NCBI RefSeq assembly: GCF_048128805.1
Contig: NC_135998.1
Location: 10,774,656 to 10,838,655, forward strand
Source of the DNA: Centroberyx gerrardi
Lineage: Eukaryota; Chordata; Actinopteri; Beryciformes; Berycidae
Length of the DNA stretch: 64,000 bases
Direction: 5' to 3'
In this document: piece by piece, positions 23,801 to 36,531 of the stretch
Position numbering within the stretch: position 1 is the first letter of the stretch
How the letters are laid out: each line of letters begins with the position of its first letter
The notes under the pieces: generated by a model
The model's database searches: none
Seen by the model: the letters and a program-made list of their open reading frames with translations, nothing else
Told to the model about the DNA's origin: nothing
Program-made: the position numbers and the translations under genes

Positions 23801-25449
23801 GTGTGACACAGACAACTTACCTCTGAGGTTACACTGCTCCTGGAGAGTCTGCTGGAGTCTGTTCACTGTGACTAGCATGCTGTCTCTCTCTGCAACATAG
23901 AGGTTGGTCAGATACCATCTGCAACTTTTAATGGTTTGTTTGAGTTGCCTTAGGTGCCATTTATGTGCATTTTGCCACATAAAACAATACAGAGAGTGTC
24001 AGAAAGTTCACACAGTCACCAGAAAGCATTTTGAAGAGTACAGCATATTTTTCTGTGGTTGACAAATTACCTGACACCATCTGAATGTGGTAAACCTCAC
24101 CCATCTGGTAATCCATGCAAATTAATATAAGAATTATTTGTAAATAATATTTGACAGTAGGTCTGACACAATCCAATCATCATCTCATAATTGTTGTTGC
24201 TATGAATTCCATCTGACTTAATTAAGTCACGCACAACATGAGGTGACAGAGCATTTTTTATTTTAATACTTAATCTTTTGATGAACTAGGTTTATCCTCT
24301 ATTTAAGGTGGGGTGGGAAATGAACTGTAGTCACCATCAATCCACCATCACCATCAATCCACTAAACACTAAGGTATGGCCAAGTCTCCACTCCTAATAT
24401 ATAATAATTACCACTATAACTTTCAAACCCATTTGGATCAACTAAATTGAGGCAATTAGGCCTACTGATCACTGACAAAATATTATTTGGCCAGTGTGAT
24501 AGATTATTAGATACAGGTCACCAAACAGGGAACGTTGGTCATGAGTGCTCCCCTGATGTGATTATTTTGGCTTCCAAATATATTTCTGGGTATTTTTGGT
24601 TGATATTTGCTGTCCATTTCAATGACATTAAACTGCAAGATCAAATATGGATCCACTTAGGCCAAAGTAATGCAAGTGCCACACCTGGCCATTCCCAGTT
24701 GGTGCCCATGCACCAGCAAAATGCAAAACTTGGCTGAAGCTGGTAAGATTGCATTCTCTATCAGCTGCTCTGGTCTGGCAGGGAAACCGTCATCGTTTGG
24801 AGGCCCTATTCTATAAAAGTAGTTAAGATGACTGGTAAATGTTTAAAAATTTAGGATTTCATTTCCTGAACTGGAAACATAATGGAGTGTATAATGACGC
24901 TGTCATGAAAAGTGTCATTTCACAAAATTACCAGCAGAGGGAGACATACACCATAAACGAACTGCTTATAGGACCATCAAATTTAGAAAAACTATAGATA
25001 CAAAATGAAACACATGGTTTAATTAATCAAGAAACTCACCCTCAATCAAACTTTTCTCTTTGGTCAAATAAAATTTCAAGACTCTGTTGGCATCCTCCAG
25101 CATGATCTCCAAAATGCTGTTCTTGCCATTAATTTCTGTAATTTTCTGTTTGGCAAGAATAAAGGAATAGGACAGTAGGCTATAATTATAATACAGTAAA
25201 ATTAACTGTATAATTCTAATGTGACTGGCAACTCTATATACCAAACTATTCAAATATATCGTTTAAAAAAGTGCTCGTCATATTTGAATAGTAGGTGACA
25301 GCTAAAATAGGCTAATAAACCAAACACTGTAGACAAACATAGCCATGTTCTTAGCTATCACTTAGCTACCTGTTCCAGTAGAGCGAAATTTTCCATTAGC
25401 TTGTCAAGATTAACACAGGTTAACTTTATCATCTCTGGTCTTCCTTGGT
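19988..25449 (-). CDS. ccdc152: Coiled-coil domain-containing protein 152
   Basis: Orthologue of CCDC152, a coiled-coil protein of unclear function that neighbours GHR in vertebrates. On minus the coding exons are 25432-25370 (leader from 25449), 25145-25040, 23889-23821, 23416-23352, 22903-22768, 21192-21065, 20732-20628 and 20116-19988. All have GT-AG borders and phases agree, giving 266 aa (human 254). Recognisable blocks: VNLDKLMENF near the start, INGKNSILEIMLEDAN, LQQTLQEQCNLRVENEKLK, a long heptad-rich middle rich in E/K/Q, LPQSVFRRKLQFFQEEKNKEI and the basic end RLKKRKI. Exon 7 carries a run of eight Gln. Its donor site is followed within a few bases by a long (GA)n tract. The start codon is the first in-frame ATG after an acceptor-preceded leader. 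Confidence 0.92.
20515..20622. repeat. (GA)n microsatellite abutting ccdc152 exon 7
   Basis: About 105 bp of nearly pure GA on plus, that is (CT)n on the gene strand. It begins about 5 nt after the splice donor of the ccdc152 exon at 20628-20732. Confidence 0.92.
20815..20864. repeat. (GATA)n(GACA)n tetranucleotide repeat
   Basis: Compound run of about six GATA units followed by about six GACA units, in a ccdc152 intron. Confidence 0.92.
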
Positions 25450-25752
25450 CTGGGAAAGAGCAAATAACTAGTGTAATATACTCAGAAAAAAACGATATTG
25501 TTTCAGTTTCATTAAACGCTGTACTAGCTAAATTTTAGTTAATCTGCTAGCAAACGAGTTTAACTGTTGAACAGGTAATTTGAATTTCTGTTGCACGCGC
25601 CCTTTAACTGAAAAAAGAATCATGGCAGTGCTGTGGAAAGACGAATACAAATACAAAGTATGAAAGTTGTTTATTTGTGACTAACAATTTTGAACAATTG
25701 AAATAAAATGACTGTACAAATTCAACAATAACATCTGCCCCCGAGTTGTAGT
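25450..25752. promoter_or_regulatory. Compact ghrb/ccdc152 boundary
   Basis: Only about 300 bp separate the likely ghrb polyadenylation site from the first recognised ccdc152 exon, both genes being on minus. The ccdc152 promoter or an untranslated exon must lie within or near this stretch. I see no clear TATA box. Confidence 0.35.
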
Positions 25753-26776
25753 TTTATTTACATTTCATGCACTTAGACTGAAGCTAAGCTATAGACTTAA
25801 CAGCACATGCACACTAAAATAACACGAACTCACTGAGCATACATAGCAATAATAATTCCCCTGAACATTGAAAATCCTAAAATATGTTTGCAGTCAGCTC
25901 TGAAAACATTTCACAGTTGAGAACATGACTGTAAAGAAGATAGTATAAAATGGCACCAAGTAGGCGAAGTCAAGCCTCTTATGCTACAGTTTATCTTCTT
26001 ACATTCCCCACATGCTTTGTTTTACTTTGCAGAAATACTTAGGCATTGGCAACCACAGGATATAAAAGACCTTCAACAGGGCTGAGCATTGAAAAGCAAT
26101 ACCTATTGGTAAAGTAACAATTCTGTTGTATCAATATTGACTTTATAGCATCAAAGGGAATGGAAAGATGATGAAAAACTTTGAAATGTTGGAATCTTAC
26201 AAAGAGAACTCATCTCTTTGTAATCACTTTTGTTTACAGGCATTTTCATAGATGATATAAATTACACATGACCTGATTTTATTAATAAGAAAAAAGTATC
26301 TGACATGTACAAATGTTACACAAAGTACTTTACCGTATAATTAAATGTACTCCCACTTAAAGACATATCTAAAAAGTAGTGTTTTAGAGCTGGTTTTCAA
26401 TTTAAAGTATCGGAATACTGGGCAATCCTAGCACTAGCAATACCTGTCATTATTTCCCTTTGAACAGTTCCCTTGGCACAACCTCAATAAAACACACCCT
26501 CATATGCTCTTCTTCGCTCATAATACCAAACTTCCAACTTCTGTAGACTTAGCAGTCCCGTTAGAGGGTGTGGCGGATACTTAGCAGTCCCGTTGGTGGA
26601 GGTTAGAGGAGGTAGAGGCGATGGCAGGATAGGCACAGATAGTCCTCCACTATTTTAGGAGGGCTGACATTCAACACTCAATGTTGGGACACTTCACAGT
26701 TGCTCTCAAAGACTGTTCCCAAGCCTATCTCTGCCTTTGATTCAATAATCCCAGCTATCCACAGTTCACCGTTGAT
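25753..26776 (-). other. ghrb 3'UTR
   Basis: About 1 kb downstream of the ghrb stop codon, with a candidate AATAAA on minus at 25758-25753. The end is inferred from that signal and from the start of ccdc152. Confidence 0.5.
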
Positions 26777-29700
26777 CTATGGTGTGATATCTCCCAAAAG
26801 GTCAGGGGTCAGGTAACCCTCTGGTGTGGGCATGGCCTTCAGCAGTATTAGTTGGGGAGCAGGTGTCAGGTTTGGTGTCAGTAGGAGGCTGTTCTGCCTG
26901 TCCACACCCTCTACCACGGTGTACACAGCAGCAGGGGGAAGTGGGGACATGGGGGTCATATCTGATTCAAGATACGGCCTCTGGTACTCTCCAAAGGCTT
27001 GGGTTGGCACAGAACTCAAGTCTTCTCTCTGGCAGGGTTCACTGCTTTCCCCTGTGGACAATCTTGGACTCATCTTCCCTGCGTCCAGCTCTGAGGTGTA
27101 ACCTCCATGATCTGCATTCACTACCAGTAGCTGAAAGTTTTTCTTTGCATTTTCTTTCTCCTTTCCTATCGTACTTTCTTCCTCTGTATCTTTCCTAGTG
27201 GTCTTCTCCACCTGAGTCTGTTCCTCAGGTGTCAGCAGCACCTCTCCAGACGGCCTCACCTCGCTCACCTGGGTGTACAGGTCCTCCCTGCCAGGAACCA
27301 CAAAGGCGGACTCCCCAGCGGTGGGAATCTGGACGGGGGAGCTGGGCTCTGAGGCGACTGGGCCCGAGGGTTCCTGGCTGGGGCTGTGGTTTGGGAGGAG
27401 TGGGTGGAAAGGTGATGCCTCTGGGTCACTGGGGAGATCTGGGTCACAGCAGCTGGCACGGCCCGAGTCATCGTCTCTGAAGCCAATGAAGAGGGGAGAG
27501 CAGTTGGAGGACAGGGAGCGGTCCATGAGACAGTCGGTGTCCAGGTCTGTCAGTCTGTCGTTATGCTCCTCAATGTCCAGATCGATGAATTCCACCCAGG
27601 GGTCGTTGTTGTACAGCTCTGGCCTCAAATCAGGGTGGCCACCCAAGATAGATGTCAACTCCCCCAGCTTGCCTTTCTATAAGATAAAGGAAGTGGAGTT
27701 AATGCACTCAAAATGATTCAAAAATGATTTAATTTGTCTTATTTCTGGTAAACCAAAAGGTTTGCACTCAGACTACTGAAGCAGAGGCGCATCGTGTCTC
27801 CTTTCGAGTTTTCCTCTGATTAACTCTTTGTTTTTTGCCCAGAACCTGTGGCACGTGCTGTATTATCTTTCTGCTGCTCTATTTTGAAGGGTAGCTCATC
27901 TCCAAAATATATTTACTAGGCAAATACCAAGTAAATACAGAAATTTGGACTTGATGAAAAGGACTGTTGTTGGTAAATAGGCAAATACTTATTTATTGTA
28001 CAGTTATAGCTACAGTGTAACTTTACAAGTAGCTATACAACATCATACCAACATGTAGTGCTATTAAACTAGGGTGAGCATATGCATAAACCTGGCTTTT
28101 GATTGTAGAGAAAAAGAGAAAAAATACTACATGGGCACTTAAAATCACAGATGTTTAGCTGAATAATGTTTGCCCCAGAACACATCCAGAGGGCTCAACA
28201 GTGAATTCTGGTGTCCCAGAATCAGTCCTTCTGTACGGTCACACATAGGAATATGTAGAGGAATACCTTGAGTAGTTCGGGGTCGATTCCTCTTATTTTA
28301 GGTCCAGGAACAGGAGGCAAAAGAATAACCATCAACCTTAGAGAAGCACAGAGGGAACGGGTTTAGTTTGACATTACCAAATCATGCAAATCAGAAATTC
28401 ATTTCTAAAAAAAATCGGAAAGGGTCAGTGCAGTGAATAAAATATTTATCTCTCTATGACTCTCAAGGACTATCCCTAGTCCTTGAGAGTCATTTCAAAA
28501 TTCCATACTTTTCAGAACTCAATGTATAAACACTCCAGATACAGTATATTCTTCACTGTTTTATACCTTTGAATATAGGTTAATAACATCACTAATAATT
28601 GAGGCACACAGGCACCCTCTCAAACTGGTCATTCAATCCAGAGTGTGGTGGTGAATTAGCTGCATGATTTGTTGCAGTGTTTCCATACATGTAAACATTT
28701 GGAATGGTCCAAGTCATTATCATCCTTTCCGAAACTGTGCAGACCTGCACAGACACCCTATAGGTGTAATATACTTACTTTTGTTGCCGGGAGACAATAA
28801 CCAACATCAGGATTCCCACTAAACACAAGGCAGCAAAGATGAGCAAGACTGCGACAGGGAATCTTGACACTGGGGATAAAAAATACACACAAACACACAT
28901 ATAATGAATATAATGCATCATAAAAATTACAAACTTGAAACGGCAGGGATGTGTGACATTGGCTGTGTTTACATGCACAAAGAATTACATTCCTAACCCA
29001 TTCTCTTATTGTGGCATGTAAACATCTTGTAAACGCTTTTGGTCAGTCAAAGAAAGCGGGGGTAGCTGTCAGGCTGACTGTTCTATGTGTGTGTGGGATG
29101 CCACAGGTGGACAGGAATATTCTGTTAGTTGGTTTATTCATAGCAACAGGGACATTCAACTGCAGTTAAACACCTTAACCTGAACAACCGTGATCAGAGT
29201 ATGGCCAACAGCCGGGTTACTCCATGCATGTAAACGTAGCCACTAAGTTGTTTACCTTTAGAGGGGATGTTGATGAAGATGGAGTCGCAGAATTCTCCAA
29301 AGTGTTTACAACCCAGCATCTTGCACCTCACCCGGACCTCGTGGTCCACGTTAGTTTGAAGCCCATAAAGTGAACACTGTGTACTTTTCTGAAGGTCGAC
29401 CTGTGGAGAACTCTGTGGAGAAAACAGAGTTCTCATATCAGTCTGGGAAAGCTCTCGAGATTTAAAAGCCCAGTCTGTAATGAAACCAAAAATGAAAGCG
29501 TAGTCACTCAACACCAAATTAAAATAATAAAAATATGTGTTTATGTGTGTAAGTAATTCAGTAAGTAAACAAACACACAAACAAAAAAAAAACAACAAAA
29601 AAACAATAGACGCCTGTGGTTGAAGTAACCGTGACAATTTTCTGCCCTAAGTAACGTTTATCTTTACCTTCACCATGATAAAGGTTTTTCTATAAACAAA

Positions 29701-32552
29701 AGCAATCAACTTTTAAGCTATAGTCTTGGTGTGTCTTAAAATGAATTTTGAATTGGTTTTAAATTAATTTTTAAAAGTATACTAAAATTCAACATACTAT
29801 GTATGCATGTGATATGACATAATGTAAAAAAAATGTCTGCAGTTGTGAATTTCTTTAAACTGGAGAGCAAAGCAGTCAAACAGCTAATTATAGACTACTA
29901 TTTGCAATGTGTTTGGAGGGGTGACAGCAGCTAATTACAATACTACTAATTTAAACAGGCACTCGAGGAAACAGTAGCAAACAGAGGATGTGCTGAGAAA
30001 ATGAGATAAATTAGCCCATGACAGTGAAAAAGGTAAAAAAACAAACAACAAGAGAGGATTATTATAGAATTTACTGCACTGGATGACCAGCCCGCATTGG
30101 TCGTGAGCTTTGAATAATAAACACTTTAATTTAGGAATGAAAATGCCTAGTCAACCATTGGTCGACCATTGGTTGATTATGAGCTTTGCTTGACAAATCT
30201 TGGTCGACTATGAAAAATCTTAGTCGTGGAAACCCCTAGTCTGGACGCTCGTGGTTGGGGAACAAGCGAGAGAAGGAATTTACTGTCAATTTTGGATGTA
30301 AATATTATGAGAAGTGAGGTGACGTACATGAGAATCTGGTGATGGAAACAGAAATCAGATTCCAGTGTAGATGCATGAGACGCATTTTAACACCAGGTGT
30401 AAACGTAATCCCGCTAAAAGATATCTGGACTCAATCCGGATACAAGATGCATGTTCTTTCATTGTTTTTTATTTTACACTGCATGGGAAATCCTGTGAGA
30501 GACAATGTATGTATCTCTTATGGCAATAACCATTTGACTCATGGTTATCCTTGATCCTGATGCTTCTGATGCCTCCAGGTTTATTTTTTGTTATTTACCA
30601 GCTAACTTACTTATGAGTAGCGACCCTTTCTACTTTTGATTATTATTAGCACAGTATAGTTTATAAAAAAGAAAAAAAGTTTTATGAATGTCAACAATTA
30701 CCTCAGCGTTTGCTCCTGTTATGCATACATCTAAGTAATATCTACATAGTGCTTAAAACCAACAATTGCATTTGCACTGACAATTGCTCCCTTTTACTTT
30801 AAATAAACAATTTACCAGGTCTGGGTGGGCTTTTTTACTAGCAGGGATAACATAACCCTCCTTTTCACTATATACATAAAATCTTGCATAAAAATACAAA
30901 ATTTGAAGCTGTGTAAAGACAGCTTAGGTATACTTAGTATTCTGTTCTACATGCACTGCCTATTGCCAATTCTAGCACTCCATGGTAGCAAGAAATTCAA
31001 ATACACAAACAAACAAACAAACAAACAAACAAACTCACTTTCCACAGGTCTGAGTTGGCCTCGCGGTACTGGACCTCGTACTGCAGCGTCATCCAGCCCG
31101 TCTCCACGTCTGCAGACTGTGGTGGCTCCCAACTCACCATAATGTCAAAGTGAGTCGCAGTCAGACCCACATTCAGCAGCGTCCAGTTAAGCCCGACTGG
31201 GGGATCAGGTCGCACTGAGGAAGCCGTTATTATACCCTATTAGCACAGTTTCATCATTCACAATCCACAAGAACTTCTGTGTTTTTTTCAAATGACAGTA
31301 CATCAGCACTGATTACATACATACACATACATTTATTGGATCCAACTAATAAAGCTTACAATAATAATGTATAGAGATAAATTAACACATTAATGTCTTC
31401 TATTAGCCACTTTGTCAGGAAGCCAACCATAGTTTGAAGGGGCTATTCTGTTCTAAAAATCTAGTTGGCTGGTAAAATAGTGAATGTAGTTTGAGAAATT
31501 TGGGCTTCACAGCCACTGTGGTCTGTAGACCAAAAAGGTCGCATCTTGCTCTGCTCACCAATTTCTTCGACGTGGAAGAAATCCTCATCATAGAGGATGG
31601 CTTGGTCCTTTGAGCGCAGCTGGACACTATAATATGTCCAGATGGACGTGTAGTTCTCATTGAAGAAGCACTCGTCTACCCTGTCAGTGCTGTAGTGAGG
31701 ACACTCACTCCACTCTTTAGGAGAGACATGGGTGGGTCTGCAAGAGTGTGAAAGACAACATGGGGTATAAAACACTGCATGCAGGAGAGGAAGGAGGTGA
31801 CAAGAAGCAGTGCTTCAGTTATTTAAAATGTATTCAATATACAAATTGCAAAAAAGCAGTTTCTGGATGAGTATCCTCACAGCTGTTGATATTGAAAATT
31901 AACAAGCTATTTCCAGCAGCAGCAAACCAGCAATTTCAAGAAATCACGTGGTATTTGTTAAAATTAATATCTCACAACCAACACTGGACAGGACCTATAA
32001 GTTTTGCTTTGTCAACGGAAAGAAAGGGTGCAGGTGTGCCACATGCCCGACAACGCTTAAACAAAACAATGCACACATTTGTGCTGTAAAAGCAATACAC
32101 CTGCTTAACCTTGGCCAGCAGGGGGTTGAGTAAGAATGAAAACTAAAAAAAACAATGTGGGCTATGAGGGGATTTCAAAATGTCATTCATAATGTTAATA
32201 AAAAAAAATTATTCATAAATGTTGTTAAATACAAACGCTCACACTTTCTCTTTTCTCAGTGATGGCTCTGGGGAACTAATCATTCAACTGCTGACATCTG
32301 TGACCATAGATGTTCTTGAAAGCATTGAAGATATAAAATAAAGATTTGAAAAATGTTTGTTTCTGTGACTTATGACAGCTTTGTTTCCCTCACTTTTTAT
32401 TGATGTAGAACAAGCGGAGGTCGCCGGGCTCTGAGAGGTTCTGGAATGTTCCAACATTCCATCTGCAGCGGAAAGTCTCCATGTTGGTGGAGACACAGCC
32501 GGTGAGGTGGGGGCGTTTCTGGGGGAGGACTGTAGGGAGAGAGAGAGAGAGA

Positions 32553-32616
<64 letters not shown>

Positions 32617-32630
32617 CAGAGAGAGTGAGC

Positions 32631-32664
<34 letters not shown>

Positions 32665-33960
32665 GAGGGAGAGAGAGGCAGAGACAGAGGGAGAGACAGA
32701 CAGAGAGAGCGAGAGAGAGGGAGAGAGAGAGAGAGGGAGAGAGAGGCAGAGACAGAGGGAGAGACAGACAGAGAGAGCGAGAGAGAGAGAGGGAGAGAGA
32801 GAGAGAGAGAGGGAGGGAGAGAGACAGAGAGAGACAGACAGAGACAGAAAGAGAGACACATATTTAAAAATATATATCTTCTTATATATCTTCCCCTTTT
32901 ATATTGTGATATCCTAAATGTCTGCTATGCTTATTCATGTGTTGCAACTTGTATAAATCAAAATCACTTTCAAGGTTGGATGAGCTGCACTTCGGGGAGG
33001 GAATAATGCAAGTAACCCAACTCCTGCACCAGTGTGGCCGCAGGGCAGACAGCTGCATTTTTCCTGGAAGTCTCTTTACTCTTCCTCAAATGTAAGCCGC
33101 AGCCAGGAGGGAGTTTACTGCCATGGCTTTCGTGGAAACTGTTTGTTTTATCTGTCCTCAGAAATGCTCTTGCACAGAAAATGCCATGTGGATCTGGCTT
33201 CGCTGGCTGCATGAACTCAAACCATGTGTGCACAGCACAATTTTTTTTTTATAACTCTGCAGTGAGAAAATCACAGGTTTAAGCAATGCAGTTGGGACCA
33301 TTTTCTCTTGAGCCAAGTGGTAAGGTACACCTGTAATAATGTATATGTATCTCAATGCAATTTGCTCCTGCAGACAAAGGGGGAAGCTGAACAAACCTTA
33401 AATTATCATTCCTATCTTGTTTTTATGGCAGAATCTGTTAATTTATGAGCCTACTAGCTCTGTGCTCTCCCTTACATTGCAGCATGCCACCATACTCCCC
33501 CAAGCATTTTTACATTCTGTTAAGTAAACACTGCTTATTGTTCACAATTCCCATGAAGCTTTCTGATCAATTATCATCCATCTCCAGCAACGCTCTACTG
33601 ATGGCAGAAGCTATCAGTTGGCCACATCAATACTTCAGAGAGGAACAACAACACAATCCCAGGCTGGCTGAGTACCAAGAAGTGTGAGGACAAGATGGCT
33701 CCTACACAGCTGTGAGGCTGTGCTCAGAGGAGGAGAGGAATACCTCTGGCCTGCTTAGCAGCTCTTCTGTGTGTGTGTGTGTGTGTGTGTGTGGGGTGGG
33801 GGGGCAAAAGGTTAAAAATAACCTGTTTACCAGATCACCGTCTCGTCCTTGGAACTGTGCTAAACTCAGGATTAAGAGCAAAATCAATCTGACACTCAGC
33901 TATGTTGAGGGGTTTTGTAGCTCAATTTATCATGACAAATCAGGAGTCAGAACATGTGTG

Positions 33961-33995
<35 letters not shown>

Positions 33996-36531
33996 AGTGA
34001 GTGATTGAGTGAGTGAGTGAGTGAGTGAGAGAGAGAGAAAGAGAAAAAAGAGAGAGAGAGAGAAGCTGAGATACAAAGTTCATCATTCCCTGTCACCTAA
34101 TTTTGAAACATTAAACACTGACACATTAATTTCTGGAATGCGGCTTTATGCTGCGTACATCATTTTCTATGCAGAAACTGGGTAGGCCAACTGAACATTC
34201 GCAAACTGATAAGTTTATTTTTTGTGAAAGTGCCTGTATGGAAAAGTAATTGCTGCTGTGTTTGCTTAGTGTCTGCCAAGCTGAGTTCATTTCTGGAGTA
34301 AGTAAACATGTATGCAGCAGGTATCAAGGGCTTTGTGAACACAGCTGTCAGGGCCACAAAAACAAATTTCCAAGATGGAAATATCAATTTGCAATGCGTA
34401 CGCATTCTCATTACATGGCTCCTCTTTATAAGGCAAACAGCCACAACCTCACGGAGTAAACATGTTTACAGCATGTTCTTTTTCTCTGAGCGCTACTAGC
34501 CCAGTCTATTTCAGGACGAACAAAACATCCTCGTTCACTCTGTTTTGATTAGCCCAGATGCATTTCCTTTTAGCTGTAATTTCCAAGGGAGCAGGAAATG
34601 GCAGCGAGGATTATTTCCTCTAAAAGGTCTAATTCACACCCTTCATACTGCCAGTAAATCCTACACATTATCAAGTAGAATATGGTTGCAGCCTTTTTGT
34701 TCAGGCAGCCTCTTGATGTTAATTAGTGTCTTGATTCTTCCTGATATAAAGCATTTGCACAATGTATGGGGGCAGAGCGTTCATTAATGTCTTCCCTGTG
34801 AGCACCGAGGGCAAACAGTTATTTACAGTCACGTGGTTTGACTCCATCAGTCTTGTGTACTCTCATCCTCTACATTTAGAAAAGCCATTTCCTTCCTTGG
34901 TCGAAGGCCAGACCACTCACATCCGTGATTTCAGTTCTGAAGCTTCGCTACCCGAACAGCAAAATTAGGTTATAAAAAAGATAATGCATGTCCCACAGTG
35001 TAGGACAACAAGCATGACCTCTCTAGTCAAGAAACACAACGACATTAAGAGCAACATCCTGATTCCTGAGTGATATAAACCACTTGAGAACGTACGGTGG
35101 CTTGCTGTGTGGATATGGAAATTGTGTAAGGATGCACCTGAAAGCATTAAAATTCACTGCTTCACACTCCAATCTGTGAAACATTCAAAATGTTTGCTGT
35201 TAAGATTTCTCTTTCTGGGCGTGTAAGTTGGGAAACTTGCTCCCCATTGAACAATTCCCTACGCCAATAAACCATAGTTGGCTGAGGGGCCATCGATTCT
35301 CAGCAAACCATTTCTGTGAACAACTTGGCACAGACTTGTGGGCTCTCGCTCCCAGAGTTTTTCTAACGTGAGACAAAAACAGGATAATTTGAGTAGCAGG
35401 AGAACAGAGGCAGAGGGGACCCACCCTCAGTCTATACTATGTCACAGTGTTACGTAACAAGACAAAGCACAGGATGCTAGTGTGTGACTTCATGGTCAAT
35501 GCATGGACCTACTGTACGTCTGTGAATAAAACGCAGCTCATGTATGCTAATATACCATGTGCCCTATGCCACTGAGAGGCTGTTTGGTGAAAAGGGGGCC
35601 TCTAAACGACTAAACAGCTTCCCATTGTTCAGCAGGCTCTGGTGGAGCGCTGTCGCTGCTCTCCAGAATTCCTGGGAAGCCACTTCACTAGAAATGTGCT
35701 GGCTGTTCTCGGCGGCTCTCTGCACACTGCTCCGCTGTTGTGCAACAGCTTTCGTGCTTGTTTGAATGCCTTGGCGGCACAGTTACTAGGTGACTATAAA
35801 AATCTGATATTATTCTAGGGTCTAGATTTTCCTGTGGCCCATAAAATGTAATGAAGGGAATAATCAGTTCCATCTGGTGTTATGTAAGCTTTTTTTTTCT
35901 ATTTTTTTATGCTTTAATAGTCCAATTGAGATTAAAAACCTGCATCTCAAGAGAGAACTATCGCAGAAAGCAGCATCAATGACAAACATAAAAGTTGCAA
36001 ACAACATACCATAACATGTAAATGTGTAAGTTATGTAATAAAAGTAATATTACGTGGTACACCCAAACCTGTGCCAAGTCTTCAAATCCTGCAAATGTTT
36101 GTTTTAATGTTTTAAACTCTAGGGGAGTTATAAATAAGTGATAAATCCTGCAGGCTTCCTTGTCCCTCCTGAACACCTTGGATTTTTGTTCCTTTTTTCT
36201 TCTTCATATTTTTCTTCACATCCATTTTGTATGCATTTATGTATGCATATAAATAAATAAACAAACCTAAAGATAAACCTAAACCAAAACACTTGTAGAA
36301 ATATGCCATATTAGCATAGCCCTTACTGTAGGAAGAGAGACTCCTTGATCTACAGATGCAAGTAAATTGAAAAGGATGTCTAGCAAATAAAGAGCCATTC
36401 AATAAAGAGCCATTCAATATATTAAATTGTATCAAACGCACCTTGCTCAGCGGCCGGTTCCAGTGCTGAAACAGTGAAGATGTGAAGGAGGAAGAGGAGC
36501 GCGGTCAGGGCGGTAGCCATGTCGTTCAAGT
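26777..36531 (-). CDS. ghrb: Growth hormone receptor, teleost type 2
   Basis: Single-pass class I cytokine receptor that signals GH through JAK2/STAT5. Coding exons on minus are 36520-36442 (signal peptide [19 protein letters not shown]), 32529-32394, 31737-31559, 31214-31039, 29412-29256, 28869-28779 (membrane span), 28336-28267 and 27676-26777, about 595 aa. Extracellular cysteine pairs 1 and 2 are present (TGC..FRC; ECP..ECF). The third pair of human GHR is replaced ([15 protein letters not shown]), a mark of teleost GHR type 2. The YGEFS motif reads FGEFCDS. Inside the cell are Box 1 ([10 protein letters not shown]), [14 protein letters not shown] (Box 2 region), and Tyr sites [28 protein letters not shown] and EGYLTP. 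Exon 5 has two in-frame acceptors 12 nt apart; I chose the one with the better pyrimidine tract. Upstream untranslated exons are not firmly located. Confidence 0.93.
28456..28493. repeat. Perfect 17-bp inverted repeat in a ghrb intron
   Basis: ATGACTCTCAAGGACTA and its exact reverse complement around the 4-nt loop tccc, within the intron between the membrane exon and the Box 1 exon. In the transcript this would form a very stable hairpin. Confidence 0.85.
28961..29241. mobile_element. MITE-like element in ghrb intron, about 280 bp
   Basis: Imperfect terminal inverted repeats: GGCTGTGTTTACATGCAC at the left end and GCATGTAAACGTAGCC at the right. No coding capacity. I could not define a target duplication, so the superfamily is open. 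It ends 14 bp from the exon at 29256. Confidence 0.6.
30100..30240. mobile_element. Degenerate transposon fragment
   Basis: Repeated TTGGTCGAC/GGTCGACTATG words and an end like the termini of fish DNA transposons (CTAGGGGTTTCCACGACTAAG on minus). One end only; family not determined. Confidence 0.3.
32534..32850. repeat. Long (GA)n tract abutting a ghrb exon
   Basis: About 315 bp of GA units with GACA and GGGA variants. On the gene strand it is a pyrimidine tract ending at the acceptor of the exon 32529-32394, so the normal short polypyrimidine tract is replaced by more than 300 nt of CT repeat. Confidence 0.93.
32860..36441. other. ghrb first coding intron, mostly non-repetitive
   Basis: Intron between the signal-peptide exon and the next exon. 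It has GT microsatellites at 33767-33792 and 33959-33991. From about 34,200 to 35,800 the sequence is complex and free of recognisable repeats, which is unusual for this window; it may hold conserved non-coding elements. No exon recognised. Confidence 0.4.

Noticed and set aside
32284-32917. Long Ser/Leu-rich and Arg/Glu-rich open frames on both strands
   Set aside because: Translations of the (GA)n microsatellite with no stop codons in the repeat; not genes.
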